Source of the DNA: Thiotrichales bacterium
Lineage (GTDB): Bacteria > Pseudomonadota > Gammaproteobacteria > Beggiatoales > Beggiatoaceae
DNA length: 64,000 bases
Reading direction: 5' to 3'
Assembly (NCBI GenBank): GCA_016745035.1
Contig: JADGDE010000001.1
Span: 1,092,507 to 1,156,506, forward strand
Shown piece by piece: positions 28,820 through 38,093 of the stretch; position 1 is the stretch's first letter, and the number at the start of each line of letters is the position of its first letter. The translations under genes and the position numbers were made by a program. The notes below the pieces were generated by a model, which was not told the DNA's origin, did not search any database, and was given only the letters and a program-made list of their open reading frames with translations.

Positions 28820-29074
28820 ATGCGAGTTGTCAATTTTTCAGATGCCAGGAATAGATTGAAAAGTGTGTTAGATCAGGTGGTTGATGATGCTGATTATACG
28901 GTCATTTCAAGAAGGGATGCCGACGATGCGGTGGTCATGTCGTTAGATTCTTTTAATGGACTGATGGAAACGGTACATTTATTACAAAGTCCCGCTAATG
29001 CCGCGCATTTGGCTAAATCAATCGCTCAATATCGCTCTGGTCAGACCCAAAAGCATGAGCTAATTGATGATTGA
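28820..29074 (+). CDS. Antitoxin of the YefM/Phd family
   Basis: An 84-residue protein beginning MRVVNFSDARNRLKSVLDQV, with the conserved TVISRRDADDAVVMSLDSFN strand-turn of Phd/YefM antitoxins. The N-terminal half binds operator DNA and the C-terminal half (LAKSIAQYRSGQTQKHELID) should wrap the toxin. It overlaps the YoeB-like toxin start by 8 bp, the usual order for this type II system, and normally represses its own operon. A GGGGTATATC segment precedes the ATG. Confidence 0.93.
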   Translation: MRVVNFSDARNRLKSVLDQVVDDADYTVISRRDADDAVVMSLDSFNGLMETVHLLQSPANAAHLAKSIAQYRSGQTQKHELIDD

Positions 29075-29333
29075 GATACTGGCATGGACACAAGCTGCTT
29101 GGGATGACTACGTTTATTGGCAAAATCAGGATAAAAAAACACTGAGGCGTATTAATAAACTGATTGCAAATACCCAGATAACGCCCTTTGAAGGGATTGG
29201 GAAACCAGAACCATTAAAGGAAAATTTATCTGGTTTTTGGTCTCGTCGTATTGATGAAAGCAATCGACTGGTATACGCAATTGATGATAATCAATTAACC
29301 CTTATTTCCTGCCGATATCACTATGATAGATGA
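29067..29333 (+). CDS. Toxin of the YoeB family (ribosome-dependent mRNA interferase)
   Basis: An 88-residue RelE-fold protein. The ATG at 29067 (MIEILAWTQAAWDDYVYWQ) overlaps the antitoxin stop; the TTG just before is unlikely. Family signatures: a NKLIANTQITPFEGIGKPEPL core with the catalytic Glu region, LSGFWSRRIDESNRLVY with the active-site Arg, and the C-terminal catalytic SCRYHYDR. All expected catalytic residues are present, so the toxin looks active. YoeB cuts mRNA in the ribosomal A site. It is followed after 47 bp by an Mrr-like nuclease. Confidence 0.93.
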   Translation: MIEILAWTQAAWDDYVYWQNQDKKTLRRINKLIANTQITPFEGIGKPEPLKENLSGFWSRRIDESNRLVYAIDDNQLTLISCRYHYDR

Positions 29334-29380
29334 GGCAATATTTATCCTACAAATTTCCTATTTAAAACTTCGAGAATACA

Positions 29381-30298
29381 ATGCCGATACCTAAGCATGA
29401 TGATATAAAAGTTTCCGCCCTACAATTACTAAACCAACACCCACAACTCAAATTAAAAGAGTTTGAACAACCGCTAGCCTTGCACTTCAATTTAACCGAA
29501 GATGAAATTGAAAAAAAATATGACTCTGGCAACGGGAAAATTTTTTATGATCGCATCAGTTGGGCACTGAGCTACTTAAATATGGCAGGTTTGGTCGATA
29601 AACCAAAACGGGGAGTTTATGCAATTAATGCCTCTGGAAAAAAATTACTAGAAACGCCTGAACGCATTGTCCCTTTTATCAGCGAAAAAATGAGCAAGCG
29701 CGATAATAAAAAACCCGCGATAAACGAATCAAATACAATCGCCACACCAGCAACACCGCAAGAATCTTTATACGAATCCTTTGCTGATATTCAAACCTCG
29801 GTTTATCGTGAAATCCTTGATGTAATTTTAACCAAAACCCCAGAAGAATTTGAAAAATTGGTGGTTAGTTTGTTGCAAAAAATGGGCTATGGTGGCGAAG
29901 TTAAAGCAGCGGCAAAAGTCACTCAACGCAGCCATGACGGCGGTATTGATGGCATTATTAAAGAAGATGTTTTAGGCTTGGGACGCATTTATATTCAGGC
30001 AAAACGCTATGCCTATAACAATACGGTTGGGCGTGAGGAGATTCAAAAATTTGTCGGGGCGCTGGCGGTAGCGCAATCCAATAAAGGCGTTTTTATCACC
30101 ACCTCCAGCTATGCCAAAACCGCCTTGAATTATGCGGATAGCCTCAATGGTACAACCAATTTGGTTTTGATTGATGGCGAACAATTAGCCGCTTACATTT
30201 ATGAATATGGCTTAGGAATGCAAGTTGAGCAAACCATTGAAATTAAAAAACTCGATAGTGACTTTTGGGATACGATGGTAGATGAATCAAAAAGCTAG
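29381..30298 (+). CDS. Mrr-type restriction endonuclease (type IV-like)
   Basis: A 305-residue protein. Residues about 5-90 form the Mrr N-terminal winged-helix domain. After a polar linker, residues about 155-290 form the Mrr catalytic domain of the PD-(D/E)xK class: FEKLVVSLLQKMGYGG, then DGGIDGIIKED with the first acidic residue, and IYIQAKRY, where Gln replaces the usual Glu of ExK, as in many Mrr proteins. A final FITTSSYAKTALNYAD segment is typical. Mrr enzymes cut modified foreign DNA. It stands beside a toxin-antitoxin pair with no methylase, consistent with a modification-dependent enzyme. Confidence 0.9.
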   Translation: MPIPKHDDIKVSALQLLNQHPQLKLKEFEQPLALHFNLTEDEIEKKYDSGNGKIFYDRISWALSYLNMAGLVDKPKRGVYAINASGKKLLETPERIVPFISEKMSKRDNKKPAINESNTIATPATPQESLYESFADIQTSVYREILDVILTKTPEEFEKLVVSLLQKMGYGGEVKAAAKVTQRSHDGGIDGIIKEDVLGLGRIYIQAKRYAYNNTVGREEIQKFVGALAVAQSNKGVFITTSSYAKTALNYADSLNGTTNLVLIDGEQLAAYIYEYGLGMQVEQTIEIKKLDSDFWDTMVDESKS

Positions 30299-30430
30299 CC
30301 TTTCCATTTAAAACAAAAAAAACAGATACCCACTTAAATATTAATGCGCTATTTACATGGATATCCACAGTTTTTATGCGGTATATTCAATCTAGCAAAA
30401 TTGAGTGATATAAAATTCTCAACGGTACTA

Positions 30431-30883
30431 TTATATCCGCGCTAAGCACTGATCGAGCTTATTAGCAAAAGCTTGCTTATCTTTGTTATTAAATGGTGCG
30501 CTGCCGCCTGTTTGAATCCCACTGTTGCGTAAGTTTTCCATAAAATCACGCATATTCAAACGCTCTTTGATGTTCTCCGGCGAAAACCATTCACCTCTGG
30601 GGCTTAGGGCACGCCCGCCTTTGGTAATCACCAAATCAGCTAAAGGAATATCGGAAGTAATCACCAAATCCCCTGCTTGCAAGCGTTTGACAATCTCAGC
30701 ATCGGCAACATCAAAGCCACTGGGGACTTGAATAAAACGGATGTTTGGCGCTGGAGGCACTTGTAGGGGGCGATTGGCGACCAAAAACATTTGTATCCCG
30801 GTGCGCTTAGCGGCGCGGAATAAAATGTCTTTGACGGCAACCGGACAGGCATCGGCATCGACCCAAATTTGCATGGTCATCAT
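30431..30883 (-). CDS. YaiI/YqxD (DUF188) family protein
   Basis: A 150-residue protein with the DUF188/UPF0178 signatures: [51 protein letters not shown], and the end motif [15 protein letters not shown]. It resembles a PIN-like nuclease fold with several conserved Asp residues (D11 and D13 region), but no activity is established. The open frame begins with ATGATGACCATG; the third ATG (30874) gives the family's usual start MQIWVDAD and is a fair alternative. It lies 18 bp past the fabF stop, in the same direction, so it may be on the fab transcript. Confidence 0.88.
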   Translation of the reverse strand: MMTMQIWVDADACPVAVKDILFRAAKRTGIQMFLVANRPLQVPPAPNIRFIQVPSGFDVADAEIVKRLQAGDLVITSDIPLADLVITKGGRALSPRGEWFSPENIKERLNMRDFMENLRNSGIQTGGSAPFNNKDKQAFANKLDQCLARI

Positions 30884-30901
30884 CAGACTCGCTTGGCGCT
30901 T

Positions 30902-32161
30902 TTAATCGCTCACACGCTTAAACACCACCGTGCCATTCGTACCACCAAAACCAAAGGAGTTGGACAACGCCACATTAATTTCCATTTCACGGGCTTTATG
31001 GGGCACATAGTCCAAGTCACAAGCCGGATCGGGGTTATCAAGATTAATGGTTGGCGGGGCAATTTGGTCACGAATGGCTAAAATAGTGAAAATCGCCTCA
31101 ATGCCACCAGCTGCGCCCAATAAATGTCCAGTCATGGATTTGGTCGAGCTGACCGCAACTTTATACGCATGGTCGCCAAAGGCATTTTTAACCGCTTGGG
31201 TTTCGGCTTTATCACCTGCGGGGGTGGATGTGCCGTGGGCGTTGATATAATCAATTTCTTCGGGTTTAATCCCGGCATTTTCCATCGCATTACGCATACA
31301 ACGGGCTGCGCCTTCCCCATCTTCTGGTGGTGCAGTCATGTGATAAGCATCGGAACTCATGCCTGAACCAATCAGTTCAGCATAAATTTTCGCCCCACGG
31401 GCTTTGGCGGCTTCGTATTCTTCTAACACAACTACGCCTGCGCCATCGCCTAAGACAAAACCATCACGGTTTTTATCCCATGGGCGGCTTGCGCCTTTAG
31501 GGTTATCGTTATTACTAGAAAGTGCTTTAGCAGCACTAAAACCACCCACACCCATTTCGCTGCTGGCCATTTCTGCGCCACCTGCGATCATCACGTCAGC
31601 TTCGCCACAAATAATCAAACGCGCTGCATCACTGATATTGTGCGTGCCTGAGGAGCAAGCGGTAACGATGGCATAATTAGGGCCTTTCATGCCGTATTTA
31701 ATTGACAAGTGCCCGGAAATCATATTGATAATATTGCTAGGAACGAAAAAGGGCGAGATGCGCCGAGGGCCGGATTTCATAAAGGAACTATGTCCTTTCT
31801 CAATTCCGGGTAAGCCACCAATGCCAGAACCAACAGCAACACCAATGCGCTCGGCATTTGCGTCAGTCACTTCAAGACCTGAATCTTCTACCGCTTGTAC
31901 AGCAGCGGCATAACCGTAATGAATAAAGGGATCCATTTTGCGCGCATCTTTGGCGGACATGTAGTCTTTGACATCAAAGTCATCAGAGACTGTGCCTGAG
32001 AAGCGAGTATTAAATAAGCTGGCATCAAAATGGGTAATCGGGCGAATACCACTTTTGCCTGCGAGAATGTTTTGCCATGCGCTTTTGATATCTGAGCCAA
32101 CAGGGGAGACAATACCCATGCCCGTGACCACAACGCGCCGTTTTTGTTGTAAAGATGTCAT
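30902..32161 (-). CDS. fabF: 3-oxoacyl-ACP synthase II
   Basis: FabF condenses malonyl-ACP with acyl-ACP to elongate fatty acids. The 419-residue protein has the catalytic C169 in [11 protein letters not shown] and the two His motifs [11 protein letters not shown] and [12 protein letters not shown], the C-H-H triad of KAS I/II. The GFGGTNG end motif is intact. The ATG at 32161 follows AAGGAA. A 259-bp gap with a strong hairpin separates it from acpP, which would let acpP be made in excess over fabF. The gene order plsX-fabH-fabD-fabG-acpP-fabF is the classical proteobacterial cluster. Confidence 0.97.
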   Translation of the reverse strand: MTSLQQKRRVVVTGMGIVSPVGSDIKSAWQNILAGKSGIRPITHFDASLFNTRFSGTVSDDFDVKDYMSAKDARKMDPFIHYGYAAAVQAVEDSGLEVTDANAERIGVAVGSGIGGLPGIEKGHSSFMKSGPRRISPFFVPSNIINMISGHLSIKYGMKGPNYAIVTACSSGTHNISDAARLIICGEADVMIAGGAEMASSEMGVGGFSAAKALSSNNDNPKGASRPWDKNRDGFVLGDGAGVVVLEEYEAAKARGAKIYAELIGSGMSSDAYHMTAPPEDGEGAARCMRNAMENAGIKPEEIDYINAHGTSTPAGDKAETQAVKNAFGDHAYKVAVSSTKSMTGHLLGAAGGIEAIFTILAIRDQIAPPTINLDNPDPACDLDYVPHKAREMEINVALSNSFGFGGTNGTVVFKRVSD

Positions 32162-32420
32162 ATACTTTCCTTGATCTGTTTGCCCAAATATGCAAAAGGC
32201 CGGACAAGCCGGCCTTTAAGGAATGAAAACCTAATAAATTCAGCATCTAGCGGCGCTTTTGCACTCGACTCTGCGTTGCCGCTCTGGTTGCATAATATGA
32301 CTATGCGCCCGTCACGCCGCCTTGATTCGAGCACAAAATCACTCGCTATATTTTCTGTCTTTGTTAACTTCTCATTCCTGAACGGATTATGTGCCGTTAT
32401 GTGATCAAAACGTCACTGGA
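32162..32420. other. Spacer between acpP and fabF
   Basis: Contains the hairpin at 32195-32217 and otherwise no ORF. Probably the 3' end of abundant acpP mRNA and the leader of fabF. Confidence 0.5.
32195..32217 (-). terminator. Terminator or attenuator between acpP and fabF
   Basis: AAAGGCCGG pairs perfectly with CCGGCCTTT around ACAAG. On the minus strand the stem runs into TTTTGCATATTT. It probably stops most acpP transcripts before fabF. Confidence 0.75.
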
Positions 32421-32654
32421 TTACAGATTTTTGTTGATGTAATCAATGGCTAATTGAACAGTAGTAATGCCTTCCGCTTCTTCGTCTGGAATTTCAGTTT
32501 CGAATTCTTCTTCTAATGCCATCACCAATTCAACGGTGTCTAAAGAATCAGCGCCCAAGTCTTCAACAAAAGATGCGGTGGTGCTAATATCTTCTACTTT
32601 AACGCCCAGTTGTTCGCCAACGATGTTTTTTACGCGTTCTTCGATATCACTCAT
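32421..32654 (-). CDS. acpP: Acyl carrier protein
   Basis: A 77-residue acidic protein that carries acyl chains on a phosphopantetheine arm. The attachment serine is S37 in the conserved [18 protein letters not shown] motif. The start [18 protein letters not shown] is nearly identical to the family consensus. A strong AGGAG lies upstream of the ATG. It sits between fabG and fabF on the minus strand. Two acidic helices ([14 protein letters not shown]) form the partner-recognition face. Usually among the most abundant proteins; the hairpin after it would fit separate expression. Confidence 0.98.
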   Translation of the reverse strand: MSDIEERVKNIVGEQLGVKVEDISTTASFVEDLGADSLDTVELVMALEEEFETEIPDEEAEGITTVQLAIDYINKNL

Positions 32655-32767
32655 GATCTGTCTTGTCTCCTAATAAAAAAATCAGTCTTTACGGGTCTAT
32701 GCCGCAAAGGTAAAAAAAACTTGCCTAGTATAATAGATAGGCTTGCATTTGCACAGTAGGACTATGC

Positions 32768-33502
32768 TTAGCTCATATACATGCCGCCATTGACATGAAT
32801 GGTCTCACCAGTCACATAGCTTGCCGCTGATGAAGCCAAAAAGCCCACCGCATTGGCAATGTCTTCAGGCTGACCCAACGCACCCAAAGGAATTTTTCCC
32901 AGCAGCGCTTTTTTTTGTGCCTCGGGCAAATCTTTGGTCATATCGGTGTCGATAAAACCAGGCGCGACCGCATTGACGGTGATGCCGCGCGAGCCGAGTT
33001 CTTGGGCTAAACTTTTGGTAAAACCAATTAAACCCGCTTTAGTGGCGGTGTAGTTAGTTTGTCCGGCATTGCCAGTCGAACCCACCACGGAGGCGATATT
33101 AATAATCCGCCCGCCTTTGGCTTTCATCATCGGACGTAAGCAGGCTTTGGTGAGCTTAAATACCGAGGTTAAATTGGTATCAATAACACTGTCCCAATCC
33201 GCGTCTTTCATGCGCATCATTAAGGTGTCGCGGGTAATCCCGGCATTATTAACCAAAATCGTCGGCATCCCGATGCTGTTTTTCATCCCTTCCAACAGGG
33301 CATCCAAACTCTCAGCATCACCCGCACGGTAAACCATGCCTTGACCGCTATCACCTAAATAGTCGCTAATACTTTGCGCGCCCGCCTCAGAGGTTGCGGT
33401 GGCGACGACTTGTGCGCCTGCTGCGGCTAAATTTTCTGCAATGGCTTTACCAATGCCGCGAGTGCCGCCCGTGACCAAAACCTTCTCGTTTTTCAGTGTC
33501 AT
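32768..33502 (-). CDS. fabG: 3-oxoacyl-ACP reductase
   Basis: FabG reduces beta-ketoacyl-ACP with NADPH. It is a classical short-chain dehydrogenase: the cofactor motif TGGTRGIGKAIAENL near the N-terminus, NNAGITRD, the catalytic Ser in NIASVVGSTG, then YTATKAG with Tyr and Lys, and the C-terminal YVTGETIHVNGGMYM. I chose the ATG at 33502 (MTLKNEKVLVTGG) because it fits the family N-terminus; ATGs at 33508 and 33517 are possible. The start region overlaps the end of fabD by 56 bp, an unusually long overlap. Confidence 0.95.
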   Translation of the reverse strand: MTLKNEKVLVTGGTRGIGKAIAENLAAAGAQVVATATSEAGAQSISDYLGDSGQGMVYRAGDAESLDALLEGMKNSIGMPTILVNNAGITRDTLMMRMKDADWDSVIDTNLTSVFKLTKACLRPMMKAKGGRIINIASVVGSTGNAGQTNYTATKAGLIGFTKSLAQELGSRGITVNAVAPGFIDTDMTKDLPEAQKKALLGKIPLGALGQPEDIANAVGFLASSAASYVTGETIHVNGGMYMS

Positions 33503-34457
33503 AATCATCTTGCTCATCTATAGATTGTAAGGCTTTATCCAAACTTTCAGCATCAAACACAGGCAAGGTATGCACTGCGCGGTTAATGCGTTTGTTAAGG
33601 CCGGTTAAAACTTTGCCAGGACCACACTCGACCATCGTGCTCACACCGCCATCAATCAAGGCTTCAACGGTTTCTACCCAGCGAATCGGCTGATAGAGTT
33701 GCTCGACCAAGGCATTGCGAATCGCATCGGGATCTTGATGGCTCTTAATATCGACATTGTGCAGTACAGCGGCATTCTCTGGCGCGTTAATCGTCACTTC
33801 TTTGAGGCGATCTGCTAGCTGTTCGGCTGCTGGTTTCATCAAAGCACAATGCGAAGGCACGCTCACAGGTAACATCACCGCTTTGCGGGCTTTAGCCGCT
33901 TTACATGCGGCAATGGCTCTATCCACGGCGGCACTTTGTCCGGCAATCACGACTTGTCCGGGGGCATTAAAATTCGCCGCACTGACAATATCGCCTTGCG
34001 CCGCTTCTTCGCAGGCCGCAATAATGGCTTCATTATCCAAGCCCAAAATCGCCGCCATTGCCCCTTCACCTTGAGCAACGGCATTTTGCATAAACCAACC
34101 GCGCTCGGCGACCAAATGTAAAGCATCCGTGAAAGCAATTGCGCCGCTTTGTACTAAGGCGGTGTATTCGCCAAGGCTATGCCCTGCGCAAACGCGGGGA
34201 TTAACACCGCCTTGCTCTGCCCAAACCCGCGCCACAGCAGTGCCTGCGGTGAGCATAATTGGCTGGGTTTTTTCGGTGCGGTTTAAGTCTTCTTTAGGGC
34301 CGTTTTGGCACAGCGCCCATAAGTCATAGCCAAGGCTATCGGAGGCTTCTTCAAAGGTTTGCTCAACCGAGCTATAGCTCGCGGCTAAACCTGCGAGCAT
34401 TTCCAGAGCTTGTGAACCTTGGCCGGGAAAAACAAAGGCATGTGTTGCTTGTGTCAT
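33447..34457 (-). CDS. fabD: Malonyl-CoA:ACP transacylase
   Basis: FabD loads malonate onto ACP. FVFPGQGSQ opens the protein and the catalytic serine S94 is in GHSLGEYTAL; the His is in the SVPSHCALM region, as expected. The body ends with LDKALQSIDEQDDY, close to where other FabD proteins stop. About 20 further residues (rich in Arg, His and Gly) follow in a frame that runs into fabG, giving 336 residues against about 310 usually. This looks like stop loss with a neutral tail. No promoter is evident in the 160 bp upstream; a terminator-like hairpin for the inserted nuclease gene lies there. Confidence 0.95.
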   Translation of the reverse strand: MTQATHAFVFPGQGSQALEMLAGLAASYSSVEQTFEEASDSLGYDLWALCQNGPKEDLNRTEKTQPIMLTAGTAVARVWAEQGGVNPRVCAGHSLGEYTALVQSGAIAFTDALHLVAERGWFMQNAVAQGEGAMAAILGLDNEAIIAACEEAAQGDIVSAANFNAPGQVVIAGQSAAVDRAIAACKAAKARKAVMLPVSVPSHCALMKPAAEQLADRLKEVTINAPENAAVLHNVDIKSHQDPDAIRNALVEQLYQPIRWVETVEALIDGGVSTMVECGPGKVLTGLNKRINRAVHTLPVFDAESLDKALQSIDEQDDYDTEKREGFGHGRHSRHW

Positions 34458-34489
34458 AGTCGTTTATCTTTAAATTGTTGTCTCTATAC

Positions 34490-34540
34490 CATTAAAAATA
34501 AATGCCAACTAAAACATATTTATATGAATTAGCTGGCATT
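34490..34540 (-). terminator. Probable terminator of the HsdR_N-like gene
   Basis: AATGCCAACTAA (34501-34512) pairs with TTAGCTGGCATT (34529-34540) with one mismatch. On the minus strand it is followed by TATTTTTAAT. It stands just 44 bp before fabD, so it could isolate fabD from upstream transcription. Confidence 0.6.
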
Positions 34541-34618
34541 ATGATTAAAAGTGTTATCAAAATTGGAAATGCCGTCGTATAAAGATATGCCTTTATTAGT
34601 TTTTATAACTTATGAAGA

Positions 34619-35692
34619 TTAATCATTATAAAGTGAAGCTGCTTTTTTGATTTTTTCCGCACATTTATAAATATCATCAACGGACTCTATGTCGTTTCTT
34701 TCTTTTTCTTTACCGATAATTAAATATTTATTTCTAATATTGAAGTGAAAACGACAAATAAATTTTTGTATATTATTATCTAATCGAATAACGCTACCAT
34801 TGCTCACAGGTTCAATTGTCAATCTGGATACATCTAAAACTTCCCTCAAAATTGATTTTATAGTATAAAATCCTTCATTTTCTTCTTCTGTTAAAGTCGG
34901 CTCCTTATTTTCTGAAACCTCATCCATACTTTTTTGTTTTTCTTGTTCCGCTTGTCGATCTTGATTGTCTAGTCTTTGGGCAGATTCAAGACGCTCATGA
35001 ATTTTATCATTAATAAATTGTTTTCGAGTCTCTTTTACAACGATTCTGAGTTCTTCTATAACTTTTTGAGTGATACGAGAACCTTCATAAATTTGTGAAG
35101 CAAAAAACTTAATAAATTGATCGGAAGGTTCATTTAATTCTTCTGATAGAATTTTTTTAATTGCATTTGCATATTTTAAACTTTTGGCAGTATCTAATAT
35201 GCTTTCCTCATCAAAACTAGATTTAGCAAACTTTTCTAATTCATTTATTTGATGTATTTTGGATTCTTTAATATCAGTAGTTATATCAAAAGTAAAGAAT
35301 GGCTTGTCATCCATTTTATTGTCTTTATCTAAGTCAGCATAAAATTGATAAGTAATGCCGTTAGTTAAAATAGCAAAACGTGCATCAACCACAGAAAAAT
35401 AACGATATAATTGGGCAGTATGCTCTTTACTTAATTTAGTGGTATGATGCTTACATTCTATCAACATGGCAACTTTGTCACCTTGTTTTATAGCATAATC
35501 TACTTTCTCACCTTTTTTATCTGCAACATCTGCCGTAAATTCTGGAATCACTTCCTGAGAATTAAATACGTTATATCCTAATGCTTGAATAAAGGGTAAA
35601 ACTAGCGAATGTTTGGTTGCTTCTTCTGTTTGTACATTATCAAGACTTTTAGTTTGTAAAGAAATTTGTTTTAATTGTTCAACTAAGCTCAT
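34619..35692 (-). CDS. Solitary HsdR N-terminal-like nuclease domain protein
   Basis: A 357-residue protein with a strong AGGAGG ribosome site. Residues about 20-150 match the N-terminal nuclease domain of type I restriction R subunits: LVLPFIQALGYNVFNSQEVIPEF, then GEKVDYAIKQGDKVAMLIECKHH with the PD-(D/E)xK residues (D, E and K of ECK). There is no helicase domain. The middle is a charged coiled-coil-like region (EQEKQKSMDEVSENKEPT) and the C-terminus has a beta-rich domain. The gene is clearly richer in A and T than its neighbours and sits between fabH and fabD, so it was probably acquired. A defence or DNA-repair role is an inference. Confidence 0.8.
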   Translation of the reverse strand: MSLVEQLKQISLQTKSLDNVQTEEATKHSLVLPFIQALGYNVFNSQEVIPEFTADVADKKGEKVDYAIKQGDKVAMLIECKHHTTKLSKEHTAQLYRYFSVVDARFAILTNGITYQFYADLDKDNKMDDKPFFTFDITTDIKESKIHQINELEKFAKSSFDEESILDTAKSLKYANAIKKILSEELNEPSDQFIKFFASQIYEGSRITQKVIEELRIVVKETRKQFINDKIHERLESAQRLDNQDRQAEQEKQKSMDEVSENKEPTLTEEENEGFYTIKSILREVLDVSRLTIEPVSNGSVIRLDNNIQKFICRFHFNIRNKYLIIGKEKERNDIESVDDIYKCAEKIKKAASLYND

Positions 35693-35817
35693 TGTATCCT
35701 CCTGAATTTATAAGCTTTAAATATTTTCACAGCAATATATTATTGCCTGACATAACAAGTGCTACAATATTATCACAGATAAACACTGATCTGGAATTAG
35801 CATATGTATCTGCAAAA

Positions 35818-35834
35818 GCCGTCTAAAAGACGGC
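35818..35834 (-). terminator. Hairpin after fabH
   Basis: GCCGTCT-AAA-AGACGGC, 10 bp past the fabH stop, read on either strand. On the minus strand it is followed by TTTTGCAGATAC, so it may act as a terminator. It might also be a dispersed palindrome. Confidence 0.6.
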
Positions 35835-35843
35835 GCTCCCAGC

Positions 35844-36806
35844 TTAATAGACTAAAATCGCCGAACCCCAAGTAAACCCACCGCCCATGGCTTCAAGCAC
35901 CAAGGTTTGTCCGCGTTGAATCCGCCCATCGCGAATCCCGGTGTCCAATGCCAAAGGCACGGAGGCCGCTGAGGTGTTGCCGTGTTCTGCCACGGTCATG
36001 ATCACTTGATCGGCGCTGAGTTTGAGCTTTTTACCCACGGCATTGATAATCCGTTGGTTGGCTTGGTGAGGCACGAGCCAGTCTATGTCTTCTTTGTTTA
36101 AATCGTTTTTAGCCAGGGCTTCAAGTACGGCTTGGCTCATATTATTGACAGCAAACTTAAATACTTCGTTACCGCGCATAGAAATATAACCCGCGCCATC
36201 TTTGACTTCACCGCCAGAGAGCTGCCCATTAACGGCTAAATGGTCATAATAACGCCCGTCGGCATGGAGGTGAGTGGAGAGAATACCCGGTTCTTCTGAG
36301 GCTTCCAATATCACCGCACCCGCACCATCGCCAAACAGCACGCAAGTGCCTCGGTCTGTCCAATCGACCAAGCGCGATAAACTCTCAGCGCCAACCACGA
36401 GAACTTTTTTAGCATTGCCAGCGCGGATAAAACTGTCAGCGGTGCTTAAGGCATAAATAAAACCACTGCAAACAGCTTGGATATCAAAGGCTGGAAAACC
36501 ATGCACGCCAAGGCGCTGTTGTAATAAACAGGCGGTGCTGGGAAAAGGGTTATCTGGGGTAGTGGTTGCCAAAACAATTAGGTCAAGCTCGGAGGCTTCC
36601 ATACCCGCCGCTTCTAATGCAGCGCGGGCAGCGTTTTCGGCTAAATCAACTGTGCCTTGCCCCTCGGCGATGATATGGCGTTTTTTAATCCCCGTGCGCG
36701 CAGTGATCCAAGCGTCATTGGTATCGACCATTTTTTCCAAATCAGCATTACTTAAACTGCGTTCAGGTAAATAACTGCCTGTGGCAAGCAACCGTGCATA
36801 TGTCAT
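35844..36806 (-). CDS. fabH: 3-oxoacyl-ACP synthase III
   Basis: FabH starts fatty-acid synthesis by condensing acetyl-CoA with malonyl-ACP. The 320-residue protein has the catalytic C113 ([12 protein letters not shown]), the His in [11 protein letters not shown] and the Asn in [11 protein letters not shown], the Cys-His-Asn triad of KAS III. The ATG overlaps the last base of the plsX stop region, so plsX and fabH are coupled. A hairpin follows and then the foreign nuclease gene, so fabH is cut off from the fabD part of the cluster. Confidence 0.97.
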   Translation of the reverse strand: MTYARLLATGSYLPERSLSNADLEKMVDTNDAWITARTGIKKRHIIAEGQGTVDLAENAARAALEAAGMEASELDLIVLATTTPDNPFPSTACLLQQRLGVHGFPAFDIQAVCSGFIYALSTADSFIRAGNAKKVLVVGAESLSRLVDWTDRGTCVLFGDGAGAVILEASEEPGILSTHLHADGRYYDHLAVNGQLSGGEVKDGAGYISMRGNEVFKFAVNNMSQAVLEALAKNDLNKEDIDWLVPHQANQRIINAVGKKLKLSADQVIMTVAEHGNTSAASVPLALDTGIRDGRIQRGQTLVLEAMGGGFTWGSAILVY

Positions 36807-37828
36807 TAATGATTTCCCGCTTGTGTCATTCCCAAAATATCCACCAATTGTTCACTGATTTGTTCTGGGATGTTTTTCTCTACTTCATGAATTGCTTGTT
36901 GAATCGCATGAGCAAATGCTAATACATCGGCACTGCCGTGGCTTTTAATCACAATGCCACGCAGACCTAATAAACTGGCACCGTTATAGCGCCGTGGGTC
37001 GATACGTTTACCGAGCTTTTTAATCACAGGTAAGGCCATGCCCCCGACCAGACGTGTAAACAGATTTTCACTGAAGGCTTCTTTGGCATAATGAACAATC
37101 ATTTTTGCCACGCCCTCAGAACTTTTTAGGGCAATATTGCCAGCAAAGCCATCGCAAACAATCACGTCGGCTTTGCCTTGATAAATATCATTGCCCTCGA
37201 CAAAACCGATATAGTTGATTGGCGCATCGGCAAGTAGTTTGGCTGTGTACTTTAAGCTACGGCTGCCCTTACTGGCTTCGCTGCCCATATTAAGTAGGGC
37301 AACGCGTGGGGCGGCAATATTATCCACCGCTGCCACCAATACTGACCCCATCACCGCAAATTGTAATAAATGTTTCGGCTGTGCATGAACATTCGCACCC
37401 AAATCCAGCATATGGGTGTGCCCTTGGGTCGTTGGCAAGGCACTGATAATCGCTGGTCTGTCAATATGGGGTAAAGTTTTGAGCACAAAACGGGCTGTCG
37501 CCATTAATGCGCCGGTGTTGCCTGCGCTAACACAAGCAGCGGCTTGCTTTTTTTTTACCAATTCGATAGCCACGCGCATGGAGGAGTCTTTTTTGTGCCG
37601 CAGCGCTTTGCTGGGCTGTTCGTCCATGAGAACTTGTTCGGTGGCATGTTGGATATGCAGGCGCTCAGGTTGCCCATAGGGCTGGAGCTTTTGTTCTAAA
37701 ACGCGCTCATCCCCAACTAAAATTAAATGTAACTGTGGATGTTGCGATAATACCTTGAGGGCGGCAGGTACCACGACGCTAGCGCCATGATCCCCGCCCA
37801 TTGCATCGAGAGCGATACAAAGAGACAA
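36806..37828 (-). CDS. plsX: Phosphate acyltransferase PlsX
   Basis: PlsX makes acyl-phosphate from acyl-ACP for phospholipid synthesis and works at the membrane surface. Family motifs: [11 protein letters not shown] at the start, [28 protein letters not shown] and [11 protein letters not shown] near the end. The start is a TTG (37826-37828), three bases after the rpmF stop; AAGGA inside the end of rpmF is at proper distance. Its TTG start and coupling to rpmF would link phospholipid with ribosomal protein expression, as in Escherichia coli. Length 340 is normal. Confidence 0.96.
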   Translation of the reverse strand: MSLCIALDAMGGDHGASVVVPAALKVLSQHPQLHLILVGDERVLEQKLQPYGQPERLHIQHATEQVLMDEQPSKALRHKKDSSMRVAIELVKKKQAAACVSAGNTGALMATARFVLKTLPHIDRPAIISALPTTQGHTHMLDLGANVHAQPKHLLQFAVMGSVLVAAVDNIAAPRVALLNMGSEASKGSRSLKYTAKLLADAPINYIGFVEGNDIYQGKADVIVCDGFAGNIALKSSEGVAKMIVHYAKEAFSENLFTRLVGGMALPVIKKLGKRIDPRRYNGASLLGLRGIVIKSHGSADVLAFAHAIQQAIHEVEKNIPEQISEQLVDILGMTQAGNH

Positions 37829-37831
37829 TGC

Positions 37832-38011
37832 TTAATCGTCCTTACCTGCGATCACTTGGCGACCACGATAGTAACCATCAGCAGAGATGTGATGACGGCG
37901 ATGGATTTCACCGGTTAATTCGTCTTCAGATAAAGTTGGTTTACCCAAGGCATCATGAGCGCGGCGCATACCACGTTTTGAAGGGGTTTTACGGTTTTGT
38001 TGAACTGCCAT
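37832..38011 (-). CDS. rpmF: Large ribosomal subunit protein bL32
   Basis: A 59-residue basic protein starting [20 protein letters not shown], the universal bL32 N-terminus. [18 protein letters not shown] near the end matches the gammaproteobacterial type. It has no zinc-binding cysteines, so it is the zinc-independent form. An AAGGAG ribosome site precedes the ATG. Order yceD-rpmF-plsX-fabH is the standard arrangement, and this small gene supports the whole cluster assignment. Confidence 0.98.
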   Translation of the reverse strand: MAVQQNRKTPSKRGMRRAHDALGKPTLSEDELTGEIHRRHHISADGYYRGRQVIAGKDD

Positions 38012-38093
38012 TGCAGCTACTCCTTAAGATTACAAGGTGACAACTGGTGTTGTACGGATTCATCAATTGATCATGCGCTAGGCGCACAGCCAA

